Part shown: in pieces, positions 1 to 8,902 of the stretch
Layout: each line of letters starts with the position of its first letter
Position numbering within the stretch: the first letter of the stretch is position 1
From: Candidatus Poribacteria bacterium
Lineage (GTDB): Bacteria; Poribacteria; WGA-4E; WGA-3G
Direction of reading: 5' to 3'
NCBI GenBank assembly: GCA_028824575.1
Contig: JAPPDN010000059.1
Location: forward strand, 65,342-129,341
Length of the DNA stretch: 64,000 bases
Notes under the pieces: generated by a model
What the model was told of the DNA's origin: nothing
What the model saw: only the letters and a program-made list of their open reading frames with translations
Databases searched by the model: none
Translations under genes and position numbers: made by a program

Positions 1-126
1 TGTTTAAACGGGAACTGCGTGTAGGCGTGACCATACCCCTGCCGCACAATCTCCAAATTCACAAAAAGCCCATCTGGAGCACGATAAAGATACGCCAAGA
101 GGCACACAAAACCATTCCTATTCCAA
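1..126 (-). pseudogene. Staphylococcal-nuclease-like fragment, cut by the window edge
   Basis: Reading the minus strand leftwards gives a stretch ending at the window edge with AYLYRAPDGLFVN, then EIVRQGYGHAYT and FPFK. This is the pattern of the C-terminal half of thermonuclease/SNase-fold proteins (LAYVY-DG-xVN...GYAxVYT). Upstream, to about position 342, I find no recognisable N-terminal half and no start with a ribosome site. The gene is probably a decayed remnant, although its 3' end lies outside the window. Positions 127-342 hold nothing else I can identify. Confidence 0.45.
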
Positions 127-342
127 TGATTTTTGCATCAAATACCCGACTTCAAGCGAAGACAAATAGATCATTTCAATATCATTCTACCCGGTTAATA
201 CGCCTCGCCTCCGATTTTACTTTTTGCACAAAAAAACGAATCGCTTCTTTCTCTGCGGCTTTACGGGAGTAGAATCTTCTACCCTTTTGGTAAACAAAAA
301 CCGATCCAAAATTACTTTTCCATTCCGTCTGGTTGATTGCAT

Positions 343-1293
343 TTATCCCTTTAGAATTTTAAGTGCTGCCCTTTTCAGAAATCTGGCTGGAAACTTTACC
401 CTATTCGCCAGTTGTGCTTCATCGTACCCTCTCCGGAGCGATTCAATTTGCAGTTTCGCTAAATCGCTAAACTCCAGTTCGGCTTTGAACGGTTCAGGTC
501 TCAACGATGGTAGTTTATGGACTTGCTCAACGAGTCTGTTCGCTCGACCGTATCGCTCGAACCTACGCTGGAAGTCTTGAAGGTCTTCATCAAATTCATG
601 GGAAACGATAGCACGCGGGGCATATACCAACCTACCGAGCTGCCTAAGTCGAATCCCTAAATCTAAATCCTCGCCGCCCGCTTCTCCAAAAGCCGTTGAG
701 AACCCACCTAATTGATGGAAGACTGGCGCGTATACTAACGCGTTGGCAGTGATAATCGCCTGCGGGATTTCTTCACCGCGGGGTCCTAACGCATCTTCAA
801 ACGGCGGATTGAGGATGCTCATCTCCGTCATGTACCGATTGATCCTTCCCGATCCTTTCCCCTTCACCGTCCCGCACACCGCGACGACTGAATCGCCGCT
901 CGCTTCCTGCGCATTTCTGAAATGTGTGATGAGATTCCTGACATGCTCACATCCGCAGTCTGTAAAATAGATCCAGTCGCACGCCGTTCCCGGATTTTCA
1001 GCCCCCCGATTCCGGGCATACGCGGGTCCCCTATTATTACGATAATTGATGACCTGTATTGGATACGCTTTTAACCAACTGGGGACGCTCGTATCGGCAT
1101 TATCATTTGCAACCGTGATCGCTCCTGGACGCGGATTCAGTCTCCCTAAACTCTCCAATGTGATCTTTAGACCTTCCCAGTCCTTATAGACCGGAACGAC
1201 GACGCGAATCCTTCTGGGGTCAATTTTGGGCGACCTGACGGACACCTGACTCGATCGAGGCGGTAACGGTAAAGTGTGATGCGTTGCTCCCAT
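343..1293 (-). CDS. Family 2 glycosyltransferase
   Basis: 316 residues with a GT-A fold. RVVVPVYKDW at 30-39 starts the nucleotide-binding domain, NDNAD at 63-67 is the first acidic motif, FTDCG at 110-114 takes the place of the usual DxD region, and GGEDLDLGIRL at 206-216 is the ED motif that positions the catalytic base. It has no membrane helix, so it is probably a cytoplasmic enzyme moving a sugar from a nucleotide donor to an unknown acceptor. The next gene upstream (DUF805) is on the same strand but unrelated, so the acceptor cannot be guessed. Confidence 0.9.
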   Translation of the reverse strand: MGATHHTLPLPPRSSQVSVRSPKIDPRRIRVVVPVYKDWEGLKITLESLGRLNPRPGAITVANDNADTSVPSWLKAYPIQVINYRNNRGPAYARNRGAENPGTACDWIYFTDCGCEHVRNLITHFRNAQEASGDSVVAVCGTVKGKGSGRINRYMTEMSILNPPFEDALGPRGEEIPQAIITANALVYAPVFHQLGGFSTAFGEAGGEDLDLGIRLRQLGRLVYAPRAIVSHEFDEDLQDFQRRFERYGRANRLVEQVHKLPSLRPEPFKAELEFSDLAKLQIESLRRGYDEAQLANRVKFPARFLKRAALKILKG

Positions 1294-1375
1294 ACGACAA
1301 ACCTTTCCTGTAAAATTTTGAGGGTACTCTCATAAGATTGATGAGGGATAGCCCCCTCGTGCGCAGACACTGCCA

Positions 1376-1726
1376 TCAATGCCTCACTGGATCGGGCCCA
1401 AAACGATTGTGTCCCTTTGTGCCTTTAATAAAGCCTAACTCCACTACTGTCCAAATTTGGCCAATAATCGGGATCAGGGTAAACAGGATCCATAATGCCG
1501 ATTTGTTCCGGTCATGCCAGCGTTTTGCAGCGACTGCTAACTCTATCCACGCCAATACCACTAAGGTGATGAGATAGTGTGAAACTTTCAGAGAATCCGG
1601 ATCAAAGAGTTCAGGATCAACAGCTTCGAGAATTACAACGATGATCGCTATGAGCACCTGGATCAGCCACCAGATGCCTCTCCCAACTCGACCCTTAAAT
1701 GAAAAGCAAATTTGTGCGAAATTCAA
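1376..1726 (-). CDS. DUF805 family membrane protein
   Basis: 116 residues. The family pattern is complete: FSFKGRVGRGIWW at the N-terminus, a first membrane segment, RWHDRNKSALWIL in the middle (family RRLHDxxxSGWW), IPIIGQIW, and a C-terminal KGTKGHNRFGPDP. DUF805 proteins (YhaH-like) are small inner-membrane proteins of unknown role with three or four helices. A start at 1726 gives the usual family N-terminus. Confidence 0.9.
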   Translation of the reverse strand: MNFAQICFSFKGRVGRGIWWLIQVLIAIIVVILEAVDPELFDPDSLKVSHYLITLVVLAWIELAVAAKRWHDRNKSALWILFTLIPIIGQIWTVVELGFIKGTKGHNRFGPDPVRH

Positions 1727-1745
1727 TCAATTCCTCCTCTCAGGT

Positions 1746-2480
1746 TTACTTATTTAGAAGAATAACAATCAAGACTACAATGCCACTCGTGGCAATACTC
1801 CCAACGGCTACGGATATACTGATAAACCACTTTAATCGCGTTTCTGACCTATCCATTCTATCGTTGAGATCCTCTTTAACATCATCAATCTTTTTGTTGA
1901 GATCCTCTTGGACATCCTCAATCTTTTTATTCAGACGTGACTCAAGCTGCTCAAAATCGTTACCAACGAGGGATTCTACTACACTTAAAATCTCTTGCGC
2001 CCGTTCTGATAAGTCAGAAAGCCTTGCCTCCTGCCACTTATCTGTTCCCTCACCCTCCATATTTTCTATATAATCTCTAAGTTTTTGCTTTAACTCATTA
2101 GCAATGGGATAACCATCGATTTCCCGTAGGATATCCTCGTTAGTTTTGCCTTGCGCTTTTAGGTTCTCAAGCACCCTTTTAAAGATCTCCCAAAAGCCAA
2201 ATTTGGGGATCGCTGATGCGATGAGTACCAACCCTCCCAACAGTGTGATTCCACCGAGCATCCCCAGAGGTCCGCCAAGGCCCGCCAATCCAGTCGTTAT
2301 TGCAGCTGCACCAGACCAACCTGAAACCGACATTGCCACAAGTAACACGATCCCTGGAACTCCCAATCCGGTAATTATTTCCACCGCCCTGTCTATCGGA
2401 ATATTATACATTGACCGATCCTTCAAATCAAAATTCCCAATGAAATCTCTAATCAACCCCTTAATCTTATTAAAATTCAT
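1746..2480 (-). CDS. Membrane protein with glycine-rich helices and a coiled coil
   Basis: 244 residues from the ATG at 2480, which has GGTGAGG about nine bases upstream. A GTG five codons earlier lacks such a site. An N-terminal amphipathic part is followed by two glycine-rich hydrophobic stretches, a charged middle, two tandem copies of an 11-residue heptad-like unit (KKIEDVQEDLN and KKIDDVKEDLN), and a C-terminal membrane helix ending in ILLNK. The C-terminal coiled-coil-plus-anchor plan recurs in the protein at 29675. I do not recognise the family. It sits 23 bases downstream of the HNH nuclease gene and is probably co-transcribed with it. Confidence 0.7.
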   Translation of the reverse strand: MNFNKIKGLIRDFIGNFDLKDRSMYNIPIDRAVEIITGLGVPGIVLLVAMSVSGWSGAAAITTGLAGLGGPLGMLGGITLLGGLVLIASAIPKFGFWEIFKRVLENLKAQGKTNEDILREIDGYPIANELKQKLRDYIENMEGEGTDKWQEARLSDLSERAQEILSVVESLVGNDFEQLESRLNKKIEDVQEDLNKKIDDVKEDLNDRMDRSETRLKWFISISVAVGSIATSGIVVLIVILLNK

Positions 2481-2518
2481 AATTAAATACCTCACCCTTC
2501 ATTCCTACGCAGTGGGAC

Positions 2519-3499
2519 CTACTGCTGCATCACTTGCTCTCGGTGCCATGCCAATGCTTCCTGAGCAGGACAGTGTCGTTCAACGGGAGGTGTCCATATA
2601 CGTTTATCACATAACTCACTTAACATCCTCTCCGTCGGTTCATGTTCGTGTGAAATTGGTGGAACAATGACATGGTATGTTTCGTTCAAAGAAAATAATC
2701 TTGCATCAAAAGCCCAGTGGTGTGATTTACAAAGGGAAATACCGTTTCGAACATCATCATTATAGGAGACAGAAAACGGGATGATATGAGCAGCATCAGT
2801 GATACTCGCACCACTCTCCGTGCGGATGTCTAACTCACAGACGGCACACGTGTAATCATAAATTTCCATGATCGCCCGACGGAAACCCGCACTCCGCACC
2901 GGTGTCTCTGTTTGCACAGACGCTACGTCTCTCTGCATTAAAAAGGGGTGTTCAACGGCTTGTATCAATTGTTCACTGTAGCTTTCAATGTCCTCCGCGA
3001 TGCATTCCAAGCCGAGGGTTCGGTGTTTCTCAATGACCTGTTCAATCTCATACCTGATATTTGAAAAATAGGTGCTAATCAGCGTCTGACAGAGTATCTC
3101 CCGATACTCGGGCATCACGAGTAAAACAAAAAGACGCTCGTCCAACTTGGCAACAGCATCGATGTTGCGAAGATACGCCCCGGTGGGGGTTAACCCAGCA
3201 GGTCTTGATTGTAGTTCGGCAGGATCCAAATGCCAGAACCCATTGGTTTTCAGATGAAAGAATGAATTGTGGAGACTTGGTTTCCAGTCCGTTGTGTTTC
3301 CTCTATTGAAAGCCGCAATCAGATCTGTAAAGAAAGGCATCTTCTCTTCGATTTCTCTGAAAGGGACACGATTTTCGGAGAGTTCGCCGCTCTCAAGCAT
3401 CTCCATGATGATTAAAAAGAGAAACGGTTTATGAGGAGTTCGCCTTCTGTCCTGTAAGCCTTGCAGCCTTTGGATATAGTCTTGTAGCGTGTGGATCAT
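2519..3499 (-). CDS. HNH endonuclease, putative restriction-type nuclease
   Basis: 326 residues from the ATG at 3499, preceded by AGAAGAAAC. A GTG 11 codons earlier has no ribosome site. The C-terminal third carries an HNH domain: CAVC (zinc or structural pair), AHIIPFS with the first histidine, then NGISLCKSHHWAFD with the catalytic asparagine and histidines. The N-terminal part (HKPFLFLIIMEMLESGE, later NSFFHLKTNGFWHL) matches the domain that precedes HNH in predicted DNA-modification-dependent or phage-restricting nucleases. It is likely a defence nuclease. No methyltransferase is adjacent, so it may cut modified DNA. Confidence 0.85.
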   Translation of the reverse strand: MIHTLQDYIQRLQGLQDRRRTPHKPFLFLIIMEMLESGELSENRVPFREIEEKMPFFTDLIAAFNRGNTTDWKPSLHNSFFHLKTNGFWHLDPAELQSRPAGLTPTGAYLRNIDAVAKLDERLFVLLVMPEYREILCQTLISTYFSNIRYEIEQVIEKHRTLGLECIAEDIESYSEQLIQAVEHPFLMQRDVASVQTETPVRSAGFRRAIMEIYDYTCAVCELDIRTESGASITDAAHIIPFSVSYNDDVRNGISLCKSHHWAFDARLFSLNETYHVIVPPISHEHEPTERMLSELCDKRIWTPPVERHCPAQEALAWHREQVMQQ

Positions 3500-3555
3500 C
3501 GTTTCTTCTTGAAACTCTCTTTGGATATACACAATTTTTGTGTCATGCAGTCAAC

Positions 3556-4080
3556 TTAATCCAACTTATCAACGCGATCCCGGAACACGAAATCTAACGT
3601 TTCCAATGTTTTGCGTAAGAAGTAAAACTGCTCGTTTCGGTCACTAACATCCATCAGATCCGTTCCATACCGGCTGATTCCAACCCCGTTCTCCCTCCAA
3701 TCTAATTCTTCGTTAAAATAAGCTTGTATGTCCTCTTTTTGTTTTTCTAATATGTCAATATGTTTCCGCGATAGGACGCGAAGTCCGGCAGCAATCATAC
3801 CAGATCCTACCAGTGCATACAGCCAGATACCTGATTGGTTAGGCTTTCTAATCAGATAGCCAATATAAATTATTTCTTTTATAACATTCTGCTGGAAAAA
3901 CTGAAGATGGCTCTTCTCCATAAACGCCTTAAAGTCTTCAGCATACTGCTCGCGCAAATCGACATTAGATTTCTCTGTGGTCGCTTCTTTATTCCTTCCA
4001 AACAAACTCACAAATTCTCCTTTCGTAACAGCAGGTTGTTTGAACCTACCTTTTTGTAAACTGGCGGTTCCTATCGCCAT
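3556..4080 (-). CDS. Hypothetical protein with DUF4268-like C-terminus
   Basis: 174 residues from the ATG at 4080, or 184 from a GTG at 4110; neither has a convincing ribosome site. One hydrophobic segment (IWLYALVGSGMIAAGL) is followed by a region with the spacing seen in DUF4268 proteins (LEKQKEDIQAYFNEELDWR, FYFLRKTLETLDFVFRDRV). DUF4268 proteins often accompany restriction or defence genes, and this one lies directly upstream of the HNH nuclease on the same strand. The family assignment is by eye and weak. Confidence 0.5.
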   Translation of the reverse strand: MAIGTASLQKGRFKQPAVTKGEFVSLFGRNKEATTEKSNVDLREQYAEDFKAFMEKSHLQFFQQNVIKEIIYIGYLIRKPNQSGIWLYALVGSGMIAAGLRVLSRKHIDILEKQKEDIQAYFNEELDWRENGVGISRYGTDLMDVSDRNEQFYFLRKTLETLDFVFRDRVDKLD

Positions 4081-4179
4081 AATAGATTTTTCCACTTCAG
4101 TTTGTCTCACATTGTGTCAATCTGTTTCAGATTCAAACAACTCTATAATCCACCCTTTCACCTGAAAACTTGACACTTT

Positions 4180-4446
4180 TTACTCTTGCTGAGTGGCTCT
4201 CCAAATCATTTTTCGTCCCTTTTCATCAACGCGTTCAACGCGTCCGTCACGACGCAGGGCATCAAGAATACCACGAATCAGTGTATAGCTGTCAGGGTCT
4301 TTAAACGAAGGCTCAATGCCTAAAAGTTCACTAATTTCGCTGTTAGTCAGTTCACCAGTCCCTATATCTGCCGCCTCTATCAATACCCTGTAGGCAGCTT
4401 CTTTGACACAAAACAGCCCTGCGTCAGACAATAGTTTGTTGCTCAA
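4180..4446 (-). CDS. Small winged-helix protein
   Basis: 88 residues starting at a TTG with AAAGGAG nine bases upstream. The sequence (LTNSEISELLGIEPSF, IRGILDALRRDGRVERVDEKGRKMIWRA) reads as a helix-turn-helix followed by a beta wing, so it is probably a DNA-binding regulator. It is the first gene of the minus-strand group leading to the HNH nuclease and could control that group. Confidence 0.65.
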   Translation of the reverse strand: MSNKLLSDAGLFCVKEAAYRVLIEAADIGTGELTNSEISELLGIEPSFKDPDSYTLIRGILDALRRDGRVERVDEKGRKMIWRATQQE

Positions 4447-4519
4447 CGGTAAATTCTCCTTTAAAAATGTCTGGCATTAACTTCATCGACCAGATTTCAC
4501 TCACGACCATGCTACATCC

Positions 4520-5547
4520 TTACTGCGATTCAGCACCATCGGCATCAAGATTAATTTTAAATTCTGCCCAGACCGGTATATGGTTACTGATGCGTCTAGG
4601 TTTTATGTCGGTGCCTTCAAGCAGATCATGAAAAAAGAATACATCGGAATTCCCGCTGTATTCTTCGAGATAATACGGCTGGAGCAAGATGTTGTCGTAA
4701 AGCGCAGTCTTCGAGATATTCGTTGTTTTAGGGGGTAAAATCAATGGCTCAACCTCATAGGTAGAAGATATCTGGATATCCTCAAACGCATCATCATTCG
4801 GCTGCAAGTTGAAGTCTCCCACAAGGAGAACATCGTTCTCGAAGTCATCCGTTCCCTGGACCGTATTGTATACTATTGCCAAATCCTCAAGTTCTCGTCG
4901 TCTCCTCTTATAACTCTCCTTACGTTCTTTTTCAGTCCTTTGTGGTCCAAATAAAAGATGGACAGCAATAACGGTAAAATCAAAATTTCCAGCGCGGAAC
5001 GTAGCCCAACAAGGATCCCGAGTAAATTTGCCTTTTTTACCTTTTGCATCTGGATAAAGCTGCAGACCTTTGACGACTTTAAATCTCTGTTTTTTGAACA
5101 AAAAAGCATACCTTTCCTTTGTTGGAAACCCCCACCCCGCTATTGGACTAACTCTATGATCATAATCCTTCTCAAGAATTTTAAGGATTTCTTCAAAATC
5201 CGATGACTCGGATTCATCTTTTCGTCCTTCAAATATCCCCTCTTTCGACAGTTTAATATTGTCGTCCATAAATTCTGTGATGACGATAAAATCATACTTA
5301 GAGATAATCTTTGCAATAATTTTTAACTCCTCAGGAGTTCGGTCCTCTTTTTTTTCTTTCCCTCCTCATTCTCTGGGTACTTGTACCCAAACGATTCTAT
5401 GTTCCAAGTCGCAATCTTTATTGTTTCCTCTGCCGGAACGGTAGAAACGTCCTGTCCGTCCGCCCGAATTTCAAGATCCGACAAGGTAAGTGGAAGCACG
5501 AGCACGAATAAACAAAATACCGCTTTGAAATTCAACTTTTCCATCAT
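4520..5547 (-). CDS. Secreted endonuclease/exonuclease/phosphatase-family nuclease, frameshifted
   Basis: Two reading frames make one protein. The first starts at the ATG at 5547 (AAGGAG upstream) with a signal peptide (AVFCLFVLVLPLTLS), then IKIATWNIESFG, the first catalytic motif of the DNase I-like fold. The second frame continues with KIIAKIISKYDFIVITEF, HLLFGPQR, VLLVGDFNLQPND, ALYDNIL and SNHIPVWAEF, the remaining active-site motifs. The frames join at a run of eight A residues on the coding strand (about 5345-5356) by a -1 shift. This may be a real mutation, an assembly error, or slippage on A-AAA-AAG. Either way, the intact ancestor was an exported nuclease or phosphatase. Confidence 0.8.
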
Positions 5548-5688
5548 GATATTGCTCCTTATCCTTGTTAGAATTGGAATACAGCAAGCAGATTTCACTA
5601 AAGCCCTCTCCCCTCGCCAGAACTGCAGCGTATGGACATCACAAACGCCCAATTTAATGATTTGCGCGTGACAACCTTGTTATAAAGG

Positions 5689-5730
5689 TAGGTTTGGTTC
5701 AGGGATTTGGCAGTTTTCTGAAAATTCGCG
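5689..5730. repeat. Interspersed repeat GGTTCAGGGATTTGGC, copy 1
   Basis: About 42 bases (GGTTTGGTTCAGGGATTTGG and on through CAGTTTTCTGAAAATTCGCG) recur with two differences at 7150-7193. Both copies lie just downstream of the stop codon of a minus-strand gene (5775 and 7201). The following TCCGTAAAATCCGCGAGAAT is a short degenerate repeat. Confidence 0.8.
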
Positions 5731-5774
5731 TAATCCGTAAAATCCGCGAGAATCCGCGATTCAGAATTTCCCTG

Positions 5775-6347
5775 TTATGAAGTCAACTGCGCCCACGGAT
5801 AAAGGTGCGTCCAATCTTTGCTGAAAATAACCCGAACCGGTTGATACTTCTCCGCAGACAACCGCAAGAAAACGGCATATACCAACGCCCGATGATTCCC
5901 GTCTTCAAGGTAAAACCTGATTTTCGGAGAATGCGCAGGTTTCTCATAAGCCGCCAGCGGTCGAATCAACAATTCTCCCATCAAGCGCGGATCAAACCGC
6001 GCACTGATAATGAAGCACCCCTCGAACCACGGCTCGTCCTCGGAGAGCTGCTTAAAGACTTGGATGGGACTCTCATACGGATATACCTTCAGAATCCTGT
6101 CTACGACTTCCTTCAGCGTGCGCGACTTGCCTTCAGGCGTTAAGATGTCTACCAGTTTCTGATTGTTTGCCCACACGTTGTCATTCGCTTCCATGAAAAC
6201 GAGGTCGTCAAAGTCTGTCTCACGCAGCGTGAAGGTTTTGTATTCTGCACGCTCTATCTGCTGTCGGGTTGCTTCGTATTCAGATGGAGATGCCGATAAC
6301 CGATTGGCATCCGCTAACAGAAGTTCTTTCACGTTTGCAATCTCCAA
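5775..6347 (-). CDS. ParB/sulfiredoxin-fold protein
   Basis: 190 residues. The C-terminal half has the motif FYLEDGNHRALVYAVFLRL, the GxHR-type nucleotide-binding motif of the ParB/Srx fold. The N-terminal half is helical. In this fold the motif binds CTP (ParB) or ATP (sulfiredoxin), or serves as a nuclease site. The gene overlaps the end of the next gene upstream by 19 bases, so the two are translated together. There is no ParA nearby, so a chromosome-partition role is unlikely. A stand-alone ParB-fold enzyme or toxin-like protein fits better. Confidence 0.65.
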   Translation of the reverse strand: MEIANVKELLLADANRLSASPSEYEATRQQIERAEYKTFTLRETDFDDLVFMEANDNVWANNQKLVDILTPEGKSRTLKEVVDRILKVYPYESPIQVFKQLSEDEPWFEGCFIISARFDPRLMGELLIRPLAAYEKPAHSPKIRFYLEDGNHRALVYAVFLRLSAEKYQPVRVIFSKDWTHLYPWAQLTS

Positions 6348-6700
6348 GGCTTCCGACCCTTGCCAGCCGCGATATCGGCATGCGCCTGACGCACCTGCTC
6401 AACCATGTCTGGAACGTCTTCCGGGTCAAGCCCCACAATCTTACCAAAGTTCTGCGGCATGTTGGGACCGTGCTCCTTTACCCACGCCTCAAATTCCTCA
6501 GCCGAACGGTTCTCAAACATCAGGTTGAACACGCGCTCCTTATACTCAGGGGTTGACTGAATTTCCTCGAACTGCTTTTCGGTCAGATTGCATCTTTCGA
6601 GCAATCTTCTCTTTTTGGCACGATACCACCATGAAAACTCAGCAATAGCCTTGATGTGATGCACAGCGAATGTTGTGCCGGCTTCAACTTTATCGGACAT
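6329..6700 (-). CDS. Hypothetical helical protein paired with the ParB-fold gene
   Basis: 123 residues, charged and helical, with no signal peptide or membrane helix (HHIKAIAEFSWWYRAKKRRLLERC near the start). I do not recognise the family. The 19-base overlap with the downstream ParB-fold gene suggests a two-gene unit whose products interact. Confidence 0.6.
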   Translation of the reverse strand: MSDKVEAGTTFAVHHIKAIAEFSWWYRAKKRRLLERCNLTEKQFEEIQSTPEYKERVFNLMFENRSAEEFEAWVKEHGPNMPQNFGKIVGLDPEDVPDMVEQVRQAHADIAAGKGRKPWRLQT

Positions 6701-6710
6701 TCTAATCTCC

Positions 6711-6896
6711 TCACCAAATTTTGATGCACATCGTTATCCCTTCACGATGCAAAATAGCAATCCACTCTGTGCTTTCGGGACACCTCACAAGCAGAAAGCG
6801 ATACCCAAACATACAATAAAACTCATGTTCAACAAGGTTTCCCTTGGCAACCCGGCATACAATCTGTTTCACGAGATTGGATAGGACTCGACACAA
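6711..6896 (-). CDS. Possible small protein upstream of the ParB-fold pair
   Basis: Up to 61 residues, ending 10 bases before the next start on the same strand. The C-terminal part (EHEFYCMFGYRFLLVR, EWIAILHREGI) looks protein-like. The start is uncertain and no good ribosome site is visible. It may be a remnant rather than a working gene. Confidence 0.3.
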   Translation of the reverse strand: MCRVLSNLVKQIVCRVAKGNLVEHEFYCMFGYRFLLVRCPESTEWIAILHREGITMCIKIW

Positions 6897-6922
6897 GGGT
6901 GTGCCGAGGTGAAACTCCTATC
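6878..6922. other. Long inverted repeat (hairpin)
   Basis: GGATAGGA at 6878 pairs with TCCTATCC at 6915-6922, with inner pairs CTCG/CGAG and CAC/GTG around AAGGGT. It lies in a 500-base non-coding stretch (6701-7200) with no promoter-like sequence beside it. It could be a terminator or the relic of a small mobile element. Confidence 0.5.
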
Positions 6923-7050
6923 CGCCAAGTTATATAGAGTATATCACGAGAAACAAACGAATTACAAATTATCTCGTTCTCTATACCTTTGCTTCCTTGT
7001 AATGCCGCCCAAAACTGTCGAAAATTCAGTGCCAACAGAGGACCTTGATT

Positions 7051-7096
7051 TAAAGACTGCAGTTTTGAGAGGATTTCGTGCAAAATGTGAAAAAAA
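7051..7096. repeat. Interspersed GACTGCA...TTTCGTGCA repeat, copy 1
   Basis: TAAAGACTGCAGTTTTGAGA then GGATTTCGTGCAAAATGTGA. The same pattern recurs at 31361-31402 and inside the two 166-bp repeats at 44241-44284 and 46268-46311, each time upstream of minus-strand sequence. AT-rich GGAAATTTAAGG units follow to about 7140. Confidence 0.7.
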
Positions 7097-7149
7097 CAGG
7101 AAATTTAAGGGGAAATTGGGAAATTTAAGGAGAAACTCGTGAAAATAAA

Positions 7150-7193
7150 GGTTGGTTCGGTTCAGGGATTTGGCAGTTTTCTGAAAATCCGCG
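7150..7193. repeat. Interspersed repeat GGTTCAGGGATTTGGC, copy 2
   Basis: Second copy of the element at 5689-5730, sitting directly beyond the stop codon (7201) of the minus-strand gene. Confidence 0.8.
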
Positions 7194-7200
7194 AACCACC

Positions 7201-7515
7201 CTACTCCCGAATAACAGGAACCTCGTCGTCATCCCCATGGCCATACACGACCTCTGACTCCGGTTTCCGCTCATACTCCCAGACCTCACTGACAAATTCC
7301 CATGCCGGCGGAACAAGCCATCCATGCCGCCGTTCTACCGCCACCGCGGGGTCATCGGAAGGCACTGGGAGATCGGGATCCTCAAAGACGAACTCAATCT
7401 TCTTGAGACACCACTGCTCTAACTCGGCATCCCATTCTTCATAGATCCGTTTGAGGACCTCCCGGAATAAATCGTTTTCGTCGCGATACAGCGACCGGAT
7501 TTCACTTACTACCAT
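7201..7515 (-). CDS. Hypothetical acidic protein
   Basis: 104 residues from the ATG at 7515, which lies inside the last codons of the upstream gene (stop at 7502). The 14-base overlap suggests translational coupling. The product is acidic with many tryptophans (IYEEWDAELEQW, EFVSEVWEYE) and has no signal peptide. The family is not recognised. An in-frame start 16 codons earlier would only lengthen the overlap. Confidence 0.55.
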   Translation of the reverse strand: MVVSEIRSLYRDENDLFREVLKRIYEEWDAELEQWCLKKIEFVFEDPDLPVPSDDPAVAVERRHGWLVPPAWEFVSEVWEYERKPESEVVYGHGDDDEVPVIRE

Positions 7516-7900
7516 TTTCTTGAGGCAACACAAATAGATAATACGCAACAGAACTCGCAACACTTGCTACCGCACACCCGATAACCGAGGCTTGAATCCG
7601 TAACCGTCTGGCGTTCTGCTGGTAGACTTGGGTATACGCATCAACATACGCCGGCGATTTTCCAAGTAACGCACCGACTGGCAATTCTGGCAGTGCTAAG
7701 TAGGCATAGATAGGTGCGAAAAAACTACATACGATTCCCGCAGAGCCCCAAGCCAAGGGCGAGACGTTTTGTTCTGCGTCTCTCCGGGCATCTGCGGCGG
7801 CTTGTTCGACTTCCGAAGTTTGTTGCGCAACGCCCATTTGCGGCATAACCAGCACAAACACACTCAGAAATATAATATAGAAAACTGTGTGGGTTTTCAT
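7502..7900 (-). CDS. Small exported membrane protein of the LLGKSP family
   Basis: 132 residues: an N-terminal signal peptide ending near GVAQQ, an alanine/aspartate-rich segment, a hydrophobic helix (AGIVCSFFAPIYAYLALP), the motif ALLGKSPAYVDAYTQVYQ, and a second helix (VIGCAVASVASSVAYYLFVL). The protein at 44502-44882 has the same order of parts and the same LLGKSP-x-Y-x2-AY motif, so the two are paralogues. Function is unknown. The two helices suggest the mature protein stays in a membrane. Confidence 0.7.
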   Translation of the reverse strand: MKTHTVFYIIFLSVFVLVMPQMGVAQQTSEVEQAAADARRDAEQNVSPLAWGSAGIVCSFFAPIYAYLALPELPVGALLGKSPAYVDAYTQVYQQNARRLRIQASVIGCAVASVASSVAYYLFVLPQENGSK

Positions 7901-7929
7901 TTTTTTTATCTCTCCATTTATTTTTGATG

Positions 7930-8763
7930 TTATTGGGTCTTGAGTTTGCCCCAGGTTGTCGTGAGTCTGTCCTGTGGGCTTACGGACATTATTTCGAGGA
8001 AGTCGGCGAGACCGTCGTTGTAGAGACCTTTGACATCGTAAGGGCTGAACCCAGTTTGAAAGTATCCGAGGTCGTCAATGAGCACTTTACCATTCAAATC
8101 ATCTTCGCTGAGATCGCTCACATATAAAACAGCGCGCTCCCCCTCAATTTTGGGGTCCGGTTCACCGAATACTTCTGCCACGGGTTCACCATCGAGGTAA
8201 AGCGTGTAGATGGTAATCACTTTCGAGAAGACAATATGGTGCCATTCCCCATCAAAGATGTTTTGGTCCTCGGTCTCGACACCCGTGAAGAGGTCGTCTA
8301 TAGCATGTCGATAGACAGCCCTGAAATTGCCAGATGACATAATAATAACGCTGATTCCGCTCATTGTTTCGTTGTCTGCATCGCGTCCAGACAGGGCAAA
8401 ATAGAGTTCGTTTGCAGGTTCGGTGAACTTTATCCAAACTGTAAAGGAGAATTCTGAGTGTGTTAGGGCTGGAACGTCTGAAACAATAGCAGCCAACCAG
8501 CCTTGCTTTTCTAATTCGAGACAGTTGCCATATTTCCCGTTTTCTACTATTGTTGCTTCGTCAAAAAGAACACCGTGAGATGCCCAAAAACCTTCGTCTA
8601 TGGTGAATGTAAAGCCATCCCCTTCTTCAGCAGATTCAAAGTGATAGAGCACGATTTTAGTAGGGTGCGGTATACCAGGTATACCCGCGAAATCCAATCC
8701 AGCGTTTGATATACTGGCAAGGATAAGGATTAGGAATAGGACTATGGGTAGAACTCTAAACAT
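7930..8763 (-). CDS. Secreted LamG/concanavalin-like protein with C-terminal WGKLK tag
   Basis: 277 residues from the ATG at 8763 (GGAG eight bases upstream). A signal peptide (VLPIVLFLILILASISNAG) is followed by a jelly-roll domain with FSFTVWIKF, DGEWHHIVFSK and YTLYLDGEPV, the hallmarks of LamG-like lectin/glucanase domains, then VLIDDLGYFQTGFS. It ends with DRLTTTWGKLKTQ. That tail recurs in three other exported proteins of this window with unrelated domains, so it is likely a sorting or attachment signal. The protein probably binds polysaccharide or protein outside the cell. Confidence 0.85.
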   Translation of the reverse strand: MFRVLPIVLFLILILASISNAGLDFAGIPGIPHPTKIVLYHFESAEEGDGFTFTIDEGFWASHGVLFDEATIVENGKYGNCLELEKQGWLAAIVSDVPALTHSEFSFTVWIKFTEPANELYFALSGRDADNETMSGISVIIMSSGNFRAVYRHAIDDLFTGVETEDQNIFDGEWHHIVFSKVITIYTLYLDGEPVAEVFGEPDPKIEGERAVLYVSDLSEDDLNGKVLIDDLGYFQTGFSPYDVKGLYNDGLADFLEIMSVSPQDRLTTTWGKLKTQ

Positions 8764-8902
8764 CGTATTTTCTCCATGAGCGTGTTTGGTTAGATTTGTG
8801 GTGACCAAGTCCCACTCGCTTAAAGTTCGCATTTTCTCGGAAATGCCAAGGACGCTTCCGCCCTAACCGGCGACCTCTCCCATCACTTCTTCGGGCAGGG
8901 GA

